Part shown: piece by piece, positions 7,807-16,532 of the stretch
How positions within the stretch are numbered: the stretch's first letter is position 1
Layout: every line of letters starts with the position of its first letter
Origin: an uncultured Bacteroidales bacterium
GTDB lineage: Bacteria; Bacteroidota; Bacteroidia; Bacteroidales; CAIXZF01
Direction of reading: 5' to 3'
Assembly (NCBI GenBank): GCA_903923925.1
Contig: CAIXZF010000093.1
Location: forward strand, 1 to 52,906
DNA: 52,906 bases
The notes under the pieces: model-generated
The model's database searches: none
What the model was told of the DNA's origin: nothing
Seen by the model: the letters and a program-made list of their open reading frames with translations, nothing else
Program-made: the position numbers and the translations under genes

Positions 7807-10800
7807 ATGATAGATAAAATCATCTATTTCAGCATAAAAAACAAGCTGATTGTGGGGCTTTTTATATTGGCACTTATTGGCTGGGGAACATACTCCCTCA
7901 CCCAATTGCCTGTGGATGCAGTACCCGACATTACGAATAACCAGGTTCAAATCATTTCTCTCTCACCAACACTTGCTGGAAATGAAGTTGAACAATTTAT
8001 TACGGCCCCAATTGAAGTGGCTGTGTCGAATGTGCCGGATATCATTGAGTTAAGGTCAATTTCAAGGCTTGGACTTTCGGTAGTAACTGTCGTTTTCAAA
8101 GACAATGTTGAGGTGTATAAAGCCAGGCAGCTGATCACCGAGCGACTCAAAGAAGCTGAGGAGCAAATTCCGGCTGGACTTGCGCAGATTTCACTTGCTC
8201 CTGTTTCTACTGGACTCGGTGAAATTTATCAGTACATATTGCGCACAAAACCCGGATTTGAGAAGAAATACGACGCAATGGCTTTGCGCGAGGTCCAGGA
8301 TTGGATTGTAAGGCGCGAAATACTTGGAACTCCTGGAGTAGCCGATGTAAACAGTTATGGAGGCTTTCTGAAGGAATATGAAGTGGCTGTTAATCCTGCA
8401 AGATTGCGTGGGATGAATATAACCCTCAATGATATTTTTTCTGCACTGGCTTCCAATAATCAGAATACCGGCAGTTCGTATATCGATAAAAAGCCGAATG
8501 CCTATTTTATCCGGGGACTGGGACTTGTAAATTCTTTTGAAGATATTAATGCAATTGTTGTAAAATCAACCCCCGACGGAATGCCGGTGCTGATCCGCGA
8601 TGTTGCCACGGTGCAGTTTGGCCATGCTCCCCGCTACGGAGCCTTTGTGGCGGATACCTCCGGAGAAGCAGTAGGTGGTGTGGTGATGATGCTGAAGGGC
8701 GGAAATGCCTCAGAAGTAGTAAAAAATGTGAAAGAACGCATCGAAATTGTGCAGAAATCCCTGCCGGAAGGTGTTTATCTTGACCCTTTCCTCGACCGTA
8801 CAGATTTGGTTAGCAGGGCTTTGGGAACAGTTTCTAAGAATTTAATTGAGGGTGGATTAATTGTAATCTTTATTCTTGTATTGATGCTGGGAAACCTAAG
8901 GGCCGGACTTATCGTGGCCTCGGTTATCCCTTTATCCATGCTCTTTGCAATTTCGCTGATGAATCTTTTTGGAGTCAGCGGAAACCTTATGAGTCTGGGT
9001 GCCATTGATTTCGGACTGATTGTAGATGGTGCGGTTATCATCGTCGAAAATGTAGTCCACCGGCTTAATAAGGGCAGGGGTAAGCAATGTGCCAACAAAC
9101 TTGGTGTAGTGCAGATGGATGAAGAAGTCTACAGCGCCGCCGGCCGGATGATGGGCTCAGCAACTTTCGGACAGATCATCATCCTTATCGTTTACCTGCC
9201 AATTCTTGCATTAATCGGTATTGAAGGAAAAATGTTCAGACCTATGGCGCAAACAGTGAGTTTTGCAATACTCGGCGCTTTGATACTCTCCTTAACATAT
9301 GTGCCGGCAATTTCGGCCTTGGTTTTACGAAGGAAAAACATTAAACGCTATAGCCTTTCAGATAAGATCATGGAATTTATCAGCAGAATATTCCAGCCGT
9401 TTATAGAGTTTGCTCTTGCAAGAAAGATGTTGGTACTTTGGGTTTCGATTGGTCTTGTAGTTGCCAGTGCATTTGTATTCAGCAAGTTAGGAGGGGAATT
9501 TATTCCAACGCTTGAAGAGGGCGACCTTGCTTCCAGTATTATGACATTGCAGGGTGGCTCGCTCACAAACACCATAGAATCGGTGGAGAAAGCCAATAAA
9601 ATACTGATGACAAAATTCCCTGAGGTTGAACACGCCATCTGCAAAATAGGTGCCGGCGAAATTCCAACCGATCCTACCCCGATGGAAACTGGTGATTATA
9701 TTATTGTTATGAAGCCAAAGAGTGAATGGACAAGCGCTTCATCCCGGGAAGAGATGATGGAAAAGATGGAAAAGGAATTGTCGGTATTACCAGGGGTAGT
9801 TTTCGAACTGCAACAACCCATTCAGATGCGTTTTAATGAATTAATGACCGGAAGCAAGCAGGATGTAGCTATAAAAATCTTTGGCGACAACCTTGAAATA
9901 CTGGCCGATAAAGCTGCTGAAGCAGACAAACTGATTCAGCCAATTGAAGGTGTGATGGATATAAATGTGGAGAAAGTCACAGGGTCGGGGCAGGTACAGG
10001 TTACCTATAAACGCGATTTGCTGGCCAGGTATGGCTTGAATGTGTCGGACGTTAACCTGATTTTAAAAACTGCGTTTGCAGGAAATAATGCTGGTGTAGT
10101 GTATGACCAGGAAAGACGTTTCGACCTGGTTGTGAGGTTTGATAAGGATTACCGTCAGGACCTGGAGTTTGTGAAGAACCTTTATATACCGCTTGCGAAT
10201 GGCGGACAAATACCGCTTGAACAACTTGCAAATGTTGAAATCCGCAGCGGTGTTGCGCAAATTTCCAGAGAAAGTGCCAAACGAAGGATTAATGTGGGGT
10301 TTAATGTCAGAGGCAGGGATGTTCAGAGCGTAATTACGGAAGTACGCCAAAAGCTGGATACCAGGTTAAAACTGCCGGCTGGCTATTATGTTACTTACGG
10401 CGGACAGTTCGAAAACCTTGTTCACGCACGCAATCGCCTGGCGATTGCTGTTCCGGTTGCTTTGCTTCTGATTTTTGTGCTACTGTTCTTTACATTTCAT
10501 TCGCTGCGTCAGACATTTCTTGTGTTCTCTGCCGTTCCCTTTGCTGCAGTCGGAGGCATTTTCGCATTGCTGGCAAGGGATATGAATTTCAGCATTTCAG
10601 CTGGGATTGGATTTATCGCACTTTTTGGTGTCGCTGTTCTCAATGGCATTGTGCTTATTGCAGAATTTAACAGGCTTGAAAAGGAAGATGGGATTGCTGA
10701 CATTGAGGATCGTGTGCGAAAGGGACTTAAAAATCGGTTGCGGCCGGTCATCATGACTGCCCTGGTAGCTTCTTTCGGATTTTTGCCAATGGCATTATCA

Positions 10801-12189
10801 TCCTCAGCTGGAGCTGAAGTTCAAAAACCGCTGGCTACTGTTGTTATCGGTGGTTTGCTTTCATCAACCTTACTTACCCTGATTGTATTGCCAGTGCTTT
10901 ATATTCTTTTCAACAGGAAAAGGAAAACACCTTTTACAATGCCAGCTGCTGTAATTTTAGTGTTACTTGGTTTTTTCATGATGAATAATCCTGTTCAGCT
11001 TAAGGCTCAGAAAACAGCAGGAAAGTATAGCCTTGAGGAAGCGCTTGCCCTTGCAAAAGCTCAGAACAGAAGCCTTGCAAACGAAGCCCTGAAGATTGAA
11101 ATGCAGAAAAAGCTGCAGGGAACTGCCTGGGATCTCAGTAAAACAGATATCGCTTTTGAATATGGCCAGTTCAATTCGCTCCGAAAGGATAATAGTTTCA
11201 ACATCACACAGTCCTTTGCATTTCCCGGTCAATATATTTCTCAGTCGAAATTGCTTAAGGCAGAAACTAAACGAGCAAGTCTCGAATATGTGCTGAGTGA
11301 GCAGGATATTCTGGCTGAAGTTAAGATGCAATATGTTGGATTACAGTTACTTTACACCAAAAAAACATTGCTGGAATACCGCGATAGTTTGTATCGTAAA
11401 CTTTTTGATGCTGTTAGTTTGAGGGTGAAAACCGGGGAGGCAAATAATCTTGAGCAAAATTCTGCGGAGGTTCAGTTAATGGAAAACAGGCGGCAGCTTG
11501 ATCAGCTTAGGGCAGATCTCCTTAACGGACAGAATCGGTTGGCAATAATTTTGAATGTGCAAGGGCCATCAGCAATTTCTGATACTGTTCTCCGAAAAGC
11601 GGAAGCAAAAATAATTCCGGATATTGCTGGTAATCAGCAACGTTCAGTACTCTCGCTCTACATGCAAAAATCGGAGTTATCCCGCTATGAGAAGCAGTTT
11701 GAGAAGGCCAAACTCTGGCCGGATTTCAGTATCGGCTATTTCAGCCAATCAATAGTGGGTTTTCAGGATGTGAATGGTTCACCCACTTTTTTCAGTGGCA
11801 GCGACAGATTTACTGGTATTCAGGCGGGTATCTCCATCCCAATATGGTTTGGACCGCAGCTATCGAGAATCAAAGCTTCGAGGATGAAAGAAACAATCAG
11901 CAGAAACGATTTTTATATCGCTGAAAGTGCTCTTAATCAGCAAATCAGGGAATTAAATCTGCAACTAAATACGAATGCGGCAAGTCTTAAAACCTTCGAG
12001 CAAAAAGCCTTACCACAGGCAGAAGCAATTATCAGGCAGGCAACACTGATGTATAAAACCGGGGAAATCGATTTTGCGGACTACGTTCATCATGTTGAGC
12101 GTGCCCTCAGCATCCGGGAATCTTATCTCGGATTACTTGAAAAACAGCAGTATATCAATATTGAGCTTGAAAAAATATCCGCGAAATAA
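7807..12189 (+). CDS. CusA/CzcA heavy-metal RND efflux pump fused to a TolC-like outer-membrane factor
   Basis: The 1460-residue protein joins two parts that are usually separate. Residues 1 to about 1040 form a heavy-metal RND transporter of the inner membrane: the N-terminal helix (GLFILALIGWGTYSL), the VDAVPDITNNQVQI segment, and the TM4 proton-relay motif DFGLIVDGAVIIVEN with Asp401 and Asp407. The second helix bundle follows (about 880-1040). Residues about 1073-1455 are a TolC-family outer-membrane factor (start YSLEEALALAKAQN, long coiled-coil helices). Between them a hydrophobic stretch (about 1043-1065, ending VQLKAQ) looks like the signal peptide of a once separate TolC protein. The pump would export monovalent or divalent metal ions through the envelope with the adaptor encoded 46 bases downstream. 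Metal specificity (Cu/Ag versus Co/Zn/Cd) cannot be settled by eye. Confidence 0.95.
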   Translation: MIDKIIYFSIKNKLIVGLFILALIGWGTYSLTQLPVDAVPDITNNQVQIISLSPTLAGNEVEQFITAPIEVAVSNVPDIIELRSISRLGLSVVTVVFKDNVEVYKARQLITERLKEAEEQIPAGLAQISLAPVSTGLGEIYQYILRTKPGFEKKYDAMALREVQDWIVRREILGTPGVADVNSYGGFLKEYEVAVNPARLRGMNITLNDIFSALASNNQNTGSSYIDKKPNAYFIRGLGLVNSFEDINAIVVKSTPDGMPVLIRDVATVQFGHAPRYGAFVADTSGEAVGGVVMMLKGGNASEVVKNVKERIEIVQKSLPEGVYLDPFLDRTDLVSRALGTVSKNLIEGGLIVIFILVLMLGNLRAGLIVASVIPLSMLFAISLMNLFGVSGNLMSLGAIDFGLIVDGAVIIVENVVHRLNKGRGKQCANKLGVVQMDEEVYSAAGRMMGSATFGQIIILIVYLPILALIGIEGKMFRPMAQTVSFAILGALILSLTYVPAISALVLRRKNIKRYSLSDKIMEFISRIFQPFIEFALARKMLVLWVSIGLVVASAFVFSKLGGEFIPTLEEGDLASSIMTLQGGSLTNTIESVEKANKILMTKFPEVEHAICKIGAGEIPTDPTPMETGDYIIVMKPKSEWTSASSREEMMEKMEKELSVLPGVVFELQQPIQMRFNELMTGSKQDVAIKIFGDNLEILADKAAEADKLIQPIEGVMDINVEKVTGSGQVQVTYKRDLLARYGLNVSDVNLILKTAFAGNNAGVVYDQERRFDLVVRFDKDYRQDLEFVKNLYIPLANGGQIPLEQLANVEIRSGVAQISRESAKRRINVGFNVRGRDVQSVITEVRQKLDTRLKLPAGYYVTYGGQFENLVHARNRLAIAVPVALLLIFVLLFFTFHSLRQTFLVFSAVPFAAVGGIFALLARDMNFSISAGIGFIALFGVAVLNGIVLIAEFNRLEKEDGIADIEDRVRKGLKNRLRPVIMTALVASFGFLPMALSSSAGAEVQKPLATVVIGGLLSSTLLTLIVLPVLYILFNRKRKTPFTMPAAVILVLLGFFMMNNPVQLKAQKTAGKYSLEEALALAKAQNRSLANEALKIEMQKKLQGTAWDLSKTDIAFEYGQFNSLRKDNSFNITQSFAFPGQYISQSKLLKAETKRASLEYVLSEQDILAEVKMQYVGLQLLYTKKTLLEYRDSLYRKLFDAVSLRVKTGEANNLEQNSAEVQLMENRRQLDQLRADLLNGQNRLAIILNVQGPSAISDTVLRKAEAKIIPDIAGNQQRSVLSLYMQKSELSRYEKQFEKAKLWPDFSIGYFSQSIVGFQDVNGSPTFFSGSDRFTGIQAGISIPIWFGPQLSRIKASRMKETISRNDFYIAESALNQQIRELNLQLNTNAASLKTFEQKALPQAEAIIRQATLMYKTGEIDFADYVHHVERALSIRESYLGLLEKQQYINIELEKISAK

Positions 12190-12235
12190 GCGGAAATTCC
12201 CATGATCAGACAATAAATTCAAAATCATTAAAAAG

Positions 12236-13402
12236 ATGAAAAAGATAATTCAAATAGCCGGAATTGCCCTGATAACAATCCTTACAAGTTGTTCAAAAAA
12301 AGAAAAAGCAGAAGAGCACGAAGTGCTTCCGGAGAATATAGTTGAAATGACTGAAGATCAGTATCGTATGTCCAATATTCAGTTGGGCATGGTCGAAATG
12401 CGGGTAATTGGAAGTGTAATAAAAGCAGGCGGACAGATTACAGTTCCACCTCAGTCTGTGGTTTCAATGTGTGCTCCTCTCGGGGGGTATATCAAAACAA
12501 TGAATCTCGTACAGGGTAGCCTTGTGAGCAAGGGCCAGGTAATTGCAACTATCGAGAATACAGTGTTTATTGAAATTCAGCAGGATTACCTTGAATCGAA
12601 AAGTAAGCTCGAATTTGTAGAATCCGATTTAAAAAGGCAGAAGGAATTGCTTACTGGAAATGCCGGGACATCGAAAACTATGCAGCAGGTTCAGTCTGAT
12701 TACCAGGGACTTAAGGCTAAAGTGAACGGGCTGGAACAGAAACTGCTTATGGCCGGAATTAACACTTCCAAATTAACTGCGGAAAATATTAGTCGTGCTG
12801 CAACTGTTGTTTCTCCACTTGATGGCTTTGTACGAACAGTAAATGTAAACCCCGGTAAATATGTGAACCCAACCGACGTGATGTTCGAATTAATAGGACG
12901 AAACGACATTGCTGTGGAGCTTGTTATTTTTGAAAAAGATGCAGTTAAGGTAAGCATCGGTCAGCAGATACGCTTTAGTTTGCCTGATATGCCGGATAAT
13001 GAACTAACTGCAGTTATAAATCAAACCGGGATGGCTGTAAACGAAGATAAAACAATCAGAGTTTATGGAAAAATTGAAGCGACGAATAAGAGTTTGCTCC
13101 CGGGGATGTTTATTAACGGTCTTATTGAAACCGGAAATGAGTCTGTTACTTCTTTACCTGCCGATGCAGTGGTAACATTCGACAGCAAGGATTACATTTT
13201 TGTATCAAAGGGAAAGCGAAGTGAGAACAATAAAACAGTGAACGACTTTTTAATGGTGGAAGTGAAGAAGGGAATTTCTGTTAATGGCTTTATTGGAGTG
13301 ATGCTTCCGCAGGGTTTCGATACAAGGAATTCAAAGATCGTGATAAAAGGGGCATTTGATATTCTGGCAAAGAAAAAGAATGGAGGAGAAATGAGTTGTT
13401 AG
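12236..13402 (+). CDS. Efflux RND periplasmic adaptor lipoprotein (CusB/CzcB-like)
   Basis: This 388-residue membrane-fusion protein begins with a lipoprotein signal (ITILTSC, lipidated Cys19), then a barrel-sandwich/lipoyl half (about 65-110), a helical hairpin (about 110-175), the second lipoyl half (VVSPLDGFVRTVNVNPGKYV, about 195-214), a beta-barrel and a membrane-proximal domain. It would bridge the inner-membrane pump to its TolC-like part. It follows the pump gene by 46 bases in the same direction. No N-terminal metal-binding extension is visible. Its stop codon overlaps that of the convergent small secreted gene by 4 bases (13399-13402), with no room for a separate terminator. Confidence 0.93.
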   Translation: MKKIIQIAGIALITILTSCSKKEKAEEHEVLPENIVEMTEDQYRMSNIQLGMVEMRVIGSVIKAGGQITVPPQSVVSMCAPLGGYIKTMNLVQGSLVSKGQVIATIENTVFIEIQQDYLESKSKLEFVESDLKRQKELLTGNAGTSKTMQQVQSDYQGLKAKVNGLEQKLLMAGINTSKLTAENISRAATVVSPLDGFVRTVNVNPGKYVNPTDVMFELIGRNDIAVELVIFEKDAVKVSIGQQIRFSLPDMPDNELTAVINQTGMAVNEDKTIRVYGKIEATNKSLLPGMFINGLIETGNESVTSLPADAVVTFDSKDYIFVSKGKRSENNKTVNDFLMVEVKKGISVNGFIGVMLPQGFDTRNSKIVIKGAFDILAKKKNGGEMSC

Positions 13403-13767
13403 ATAGATGATTCGGTTTCATTAATAAAGTGAATCCAGTAGTAAGGATCGTTTTCCATTTGTGCTGAAGGATTGTTTTCAGTTTCAATACTTTGGTTGAT
13501 CTGGTTCAGCCAGAAATCCGGAGTAGAGATCATGTCGTCTGTAAAGTTATTCTGAGCAGCTGAAGAATCAGAGCTTGGGTTATCATTTAGAAAATCAACC
13601 CAAAATGTAGGGTTTTCAATCATCATATTGATTGTTGCACCTGCTTTCATTTGTGAAATTGTGGTTTCTCCGGTATTTGCTGCGGATGCTGAAGTATTGA
13701 TTCCTGGTAAACCTGAAAAAATAAAGCTGAAGAAAAGGATTCCTGTGATTTGTCTAAGTGTTTTCAT
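13399..13767 (-). CDS. Small secreted protein with three W-motif repeats (unrecognised family, paralogue B)
   Basis: With the start at ATG 13767 the protein is 122 residues: signal peptide (about 1-30, ending ASAA) and a Ser/Asn/acidic mature part. The frame opens earlier, but an upstream start at 13839 would place the -7 box inside the gene and give a basic extension. Three units carry the family motif: MIENPTFWVDFLND (49-62, Trp56), MISTPDFWLNQINQSIETEN (79-98, Trp86) and MENDPYYWIHFINETE (104-119, Trp111). Units 1 and 2 match units 1 and 2 of the protein at 6876-7214. It is convergent with the adaptor gene, with stops overlapping by 4 bases. Function is unknown; the paralogues bracket the metal-efflux genes and share an upstream element. 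Confidence 0.8.
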   Translation of the reverse strand: MKTLRQITGILFFSFIFSGLPGINTSASAANTGETTISQMKAGATINMMIENPTFWVDFLNDNPSSDSSAAQNNFTDDMISTPDFWLNQINQSIETENNPSAQMENDPYYWIHFINETESSI

Positions 13768-13818
13768 GATTTGGTTTTTTTTGATTGTGTTACGAATGCG
13801 TTGTTTAATTTGATGAAG

Positions 13819-13825
13819 CAAAGTA
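13819..13825 (-). promoter_or_regulatory. Probable -7 box of small secreted gene B
   Basis: GTTACTTTGC on the minus strand contains TACTTTG, one base short of TAnnTTTG, 52-58 bases before the ATG at 13767. That is almost the same distance as in paralogue A (55-62). Confidence 0.5.
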
Positions 13826-13850
13826 ACAACCACTTTCACCGCTGTGCCAA

Positions 13851-13906
13851 CTGATTTCGACCAGTGAATGCTCTTTATCGGTGAATACCGGAAATTCTAC
13901 GGCAGG
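13851..13906. promoter_or_regulatory. Conserved upstream element, copy 2
   Basis: This is the counterpart of 7300-7355: CTGATTTCGACC, ATG, then ATCGGTGAATACCGGAAATT and CGG, with one base less in the middle. On the minus strand the ACCGA and GTCGA half-sites are 21 bases apart. It begins 84 bases upstream of the ATG at 13767. The rest of the 13768-14127 gap holds only the hmgA promoter and AT-rich DNA. Confidence 0.65.
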
Positions 13907-14061
13907 ACAACTTCTTTTAAACAGTTCTGTCGAGTTTTTTATGCTGACTCCTTTCCTTAAATCCATAGCATCAAATGCCTTCAATTAAATTTCAATTGGG
14001 GCTTTCCAAAAAAAAAGTCAATTTTTTACGATTTGACCGATTAGAATTGAAAGGGAAATTA

Positions 14062-14091
14062 TTGATTTAAATTAATAAAGTTCTAACTTTG
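14062..14091 (+). promoter_or_regulatory. Promoter of the aromatic amino acid catabolic operon
   Basis: TTG (14062-14064), 19 bases, TAACTTTG (14084-14091) fits the Bacteroidota consensus. It lies 36 bases before the hmgA ATG, leaving a leader of about 30 bases. Confidence 0.8.
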
Positions 14092-14127
14092 TAACCTTAT
14101 TTTATTTAGACTAATTCTAATATATAT

Positions 14128-15294
14128 ATGCCACATTATCACAAACTTGGACAATTTCCTTTAAAGCGGCATGTCCAATTTCGCAATCCCGAAGGTGGTC
14201 TTTATGCGGAGCAATTGGTGTCGACTGAAGGCTTTAACGATTTGTATTCCCTTACGTATCATCTGTATCCTCCTACAATGGTAAGCAAAGTGGATGAGCC
14301 CTATTCAGTAGCGCCAGAAATCTCTATTGAAAAGAATACCCAAAACAGAAGCTTTCAGGGTTTTAGCGTGAAACCGGAAGCCGATTATCTGAAAAGCCGT
14401 AAGATCGTTATGGCCAACAAGGATGTTTACATCAGCCTTGCTTCTCCTACTGCTTCAATGAACACATATTTCTACCGGAATTCATCGGCTACTGAACTGA
14501 TTTTCATACACAAAGGTTCCGGAACTTTAAAAACAATGTATGGTAAGCTCGATTTCACCTATGGCGATCACCTGGTTATTCCGAAAGGTGTAACCTATCA
14601 GCTGTTGTTTAATACAGAAGAAAACAGGTTGTTTATCGTAGAATCCTTTGGCTTTCTGCGGTTTCCAAAGAGATATTTAAACCGGGCAGGACAATTAAAT
14701 GAAACATCACCTTTCTGTGAACGCGATATCCGTAAACCTTCTAACCTGGAAACCCATGATGAAAAGGGTGATTTCCTGGTTATGGTAAAAGCCAATGATC
14801 AGATCTGGCCGTATCATTTTGCTACGCATCCTTTCGATGTTATTGGCTGGGATGGTTATCATTTTCCCTATGCCTTGTCTATTCACGATTTCGAACCAAT
14901 TACCGGCAGGATTCATCAGCCACCTCCTGTGCATCAAACCTTTGAGGCTCAGAATTTTGTGATGTGTGCTTTTGTACCAAGGCTTTACGACTATCATCCG
15001 GATTCTATTCCCGTTCCATACAACCACAGCAATGTTGATTCGGATGAGGTTCTGTATTATGTTGATGGGGATTTCATGAGCAGGAATAATGTACAGCAAG
15101 GACAGATTACACTTCATCCGATTGGGCTGGTGCATGGACCACATCCTGGTGCTGTGGAGCGCAGCCTGGGTGCCAAAGAAACTAAAGAACTTGCCGTTAT
15201 GGTCGATACCTTCAATCCGCTGATGCTCACCAAAGACGCAATGCAGATTGAAGATCCCGAATATTACAAATCATGGTTACACCCGCTGGCATAA
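14128..15294 (+). CDS. hmgA: Homogentisate 1,2-dioxygenase
   Basis: This 388-residue cupin-fold iron enzyme opens the ring of homogentisate to maleylacetoacetate in tyrosine degradation. The N-terminus (MPHYHKLGQFPLKRHVQFR) is the start of the bacterial HmgA form. The C-terminal cupin carries HSNVDSDE (His300, Glu307) and LVHGPHPG (His336, His339), which fit the iron ligands and substrate-binding histidine. It is the first gene of a five-gene operon, 36 bases after a consensus promoter and 76 bases before hppD, the previous enzyme of the pathway. The length is slightly shorter than the about 430 residues of the animal and proteobacterial enzymes, as is usual for this subgroup. Confidence 0.92.
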   Translation: MPHYHKLGQFPLKRHVQFRNPEGGLYAEQLVSTEGFNDLYSLTYHLYPPTMVSKVDEPYSVAPEISIEKNTQNRSFQGFSVKPEADYLKSRKIVMANKDVYISLASPTASMNTYFYRNSSATELIFIHKGSGTLKTMYGKLDFTYGDHLVIPKGVTYQLLFNTEENRLFIVESFGFLRFPKRYLNRAGQLNETSPFCERDIRKPSNLETHDEKGDFLVMVKANDQIWPYHFATHPFDVIGWDGYHFPYALSIHDFEPITGRIHQPPPVHQTFEAQNFVMCAFVPRLYDYHPDSIPVPYNHSNVDSDEVLYYVDGDFMSRNNVQQGQITLHPIGLVHGPHPGAVERSLGAKETKELAVMVDTFNPLMLTKDAMQIEDPEYYKSWLHPLA

Positions 15295-15370
15295 TGATAT
15301 TCATGCCCTCAGTCAATTCCATTAATAAGCTTTTCGAAATTTAAAATACTGATATTAAATTATTTACAAA

Positions 15371-16468
15371 ATGAGTGAAAAAGATTTTTTACCGATAAAC
15401 GGTACCGATTACGTTGAATTTTATGTGGGAAATGCCAAACAGGCTGCCCATTACTATCAAACTGCCTTCGGATTTCAGCCACTGGCTTATGCAGGACTTG
15501 AAACAGGACTTAAAGACCGCACTTCGTATGTACTCCAGCAGGATAAAATCCGTTTTGTGCTGACTACTTCCCTGGTTCCGGATTCTGATATTGCTGAGCA
15601 TCAGAAACAACATGGTGATGGTATAAAGGTTATTGCCTTATGGGTTGATGATGCGCGGAAATCCTTTGAAGAAACCGTTAAAAGAGGGGCGAAGCCTTAT
15701 CTGGAGCCAGTTGTGGAAAAAGATGAATTCGGCGAAATCGTCCGTTCCGGGATTCATACGTATGGTGAAACTGTTCACATTTTTATCGAAAGAAAAAACT
15801 ACAATGGACCATTCCTGCCAGGTTTCAAAAAGTGGGAACCTTCATATCGTCCGAAAGACACAGGTTTGCGCTATGTTGATCATATGGTTGGCAATGTGGA
15901 TTGGGGACAAATGAATACCTGGGTCGATTTTTATTCTGATGTAATGGGATTTCACAACATCATTTCATTCGATGATAAGGACATTTCAACGGAATACACA
16001 GCACTTATGTCGAAAGTGATGAGCAGTGGCAATGGTTACATCAAATTCCCGATTAACGAGCCTGCGAAAGGTCGCATGAAATCCCAAATAGAGGAGTATA
16101 TCGATTTTTATCATGGTTCTGGTTGCCAGCATGTTGCATTGGCAACGGATAATATCGTTACCACAATTAATGAACTTAAAAGCCGTGGTGTTGAGTTCCT
16201 TCATGTTCCCGATTCCTATTACGATACTGTAACCGATCGTGTTGGAATTATTGAAGAAGACCTAAATATCCTGAAAAATCTGAGAATACTCATCGACAGG
16301 GATGATGAGGGTTACCTATTGCAACTATTCTCTAAACCTGTTGAGGACAGGCCAACTGTTTTCTTTGAAATTATCCAGCGCAAGGGTGCAAAATCGTTTG
16401 GGAAAGGCAATTTTAAGGCTTTATTTGAATCCATTGAGTTGGAACAGGGATTAAGGGGAACATTGTAA
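15371..16468 (+). CDS. hppD: 4-hydroxyphenylpyruvate dioxygenase
   Basis: The 365-residue protein has two vicinal-oxygen-chelate (VOC) domains (about 10-150 and 165-340) and converts 4-hydroxyphenylpyruvate to homogentisate. The 2-His-1-Glu iron triad is visible in the C-terminal half: His171 in YVDHMVGNV, His254 in GCQHVALATDNI and Glu333 in FFEIIQR. The C-terminal segment FGKGNFKALFESIELEQ is characteristic of HPPD and caps the active site. It supplies the substrate of the hmgA product encoded just upstream. Confidence 0.96.
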   Translation: MSEKDFLPINGTDYVEFYVGNAKQAAHYYQTAFGFQPLAYAGLETGLKDRTSYVLQQDKIRFVLTTSLVPDSDIAEHQKQHGDGIKVIALWVDDARKSFEETVKRGAKPYLEPVVEKDEFGEIVRSGIHTYGETVHIFIERKNYNGPFLPGFKKWEPSYRPKDTGLRYVDHMVGNVDWGQMNTWVDFYSDVMGFHNIISFDDKDISTEYTALMSKVMSSGNGYIKFPINEPAKGRMKSQIEEYIDFYHGSGCQHVALATDNIVTTINELKSRGVEFLHVPDSYYDTVTDRVGIIEEDLNILKNLRILIDRDDEGYLLQLFSKPVEDRPTVFFEIIQRKGAKSFGKGNFKALFESIELEQGLRGTL

Positions 16469-16532
16469 GCCACGGTAATCAAGAAATGTTGTCTGAAAAT
16501 TGACAAATTAACACAAGCGAAAATACGACCAA

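Noticed and set aside
13768-13839. N-terminal extension of small secreted gene B
   Set aside because: It would place the -7 box inside the gene and destroy the signal peptide; the spacing to the shared element fits ATG 13767.
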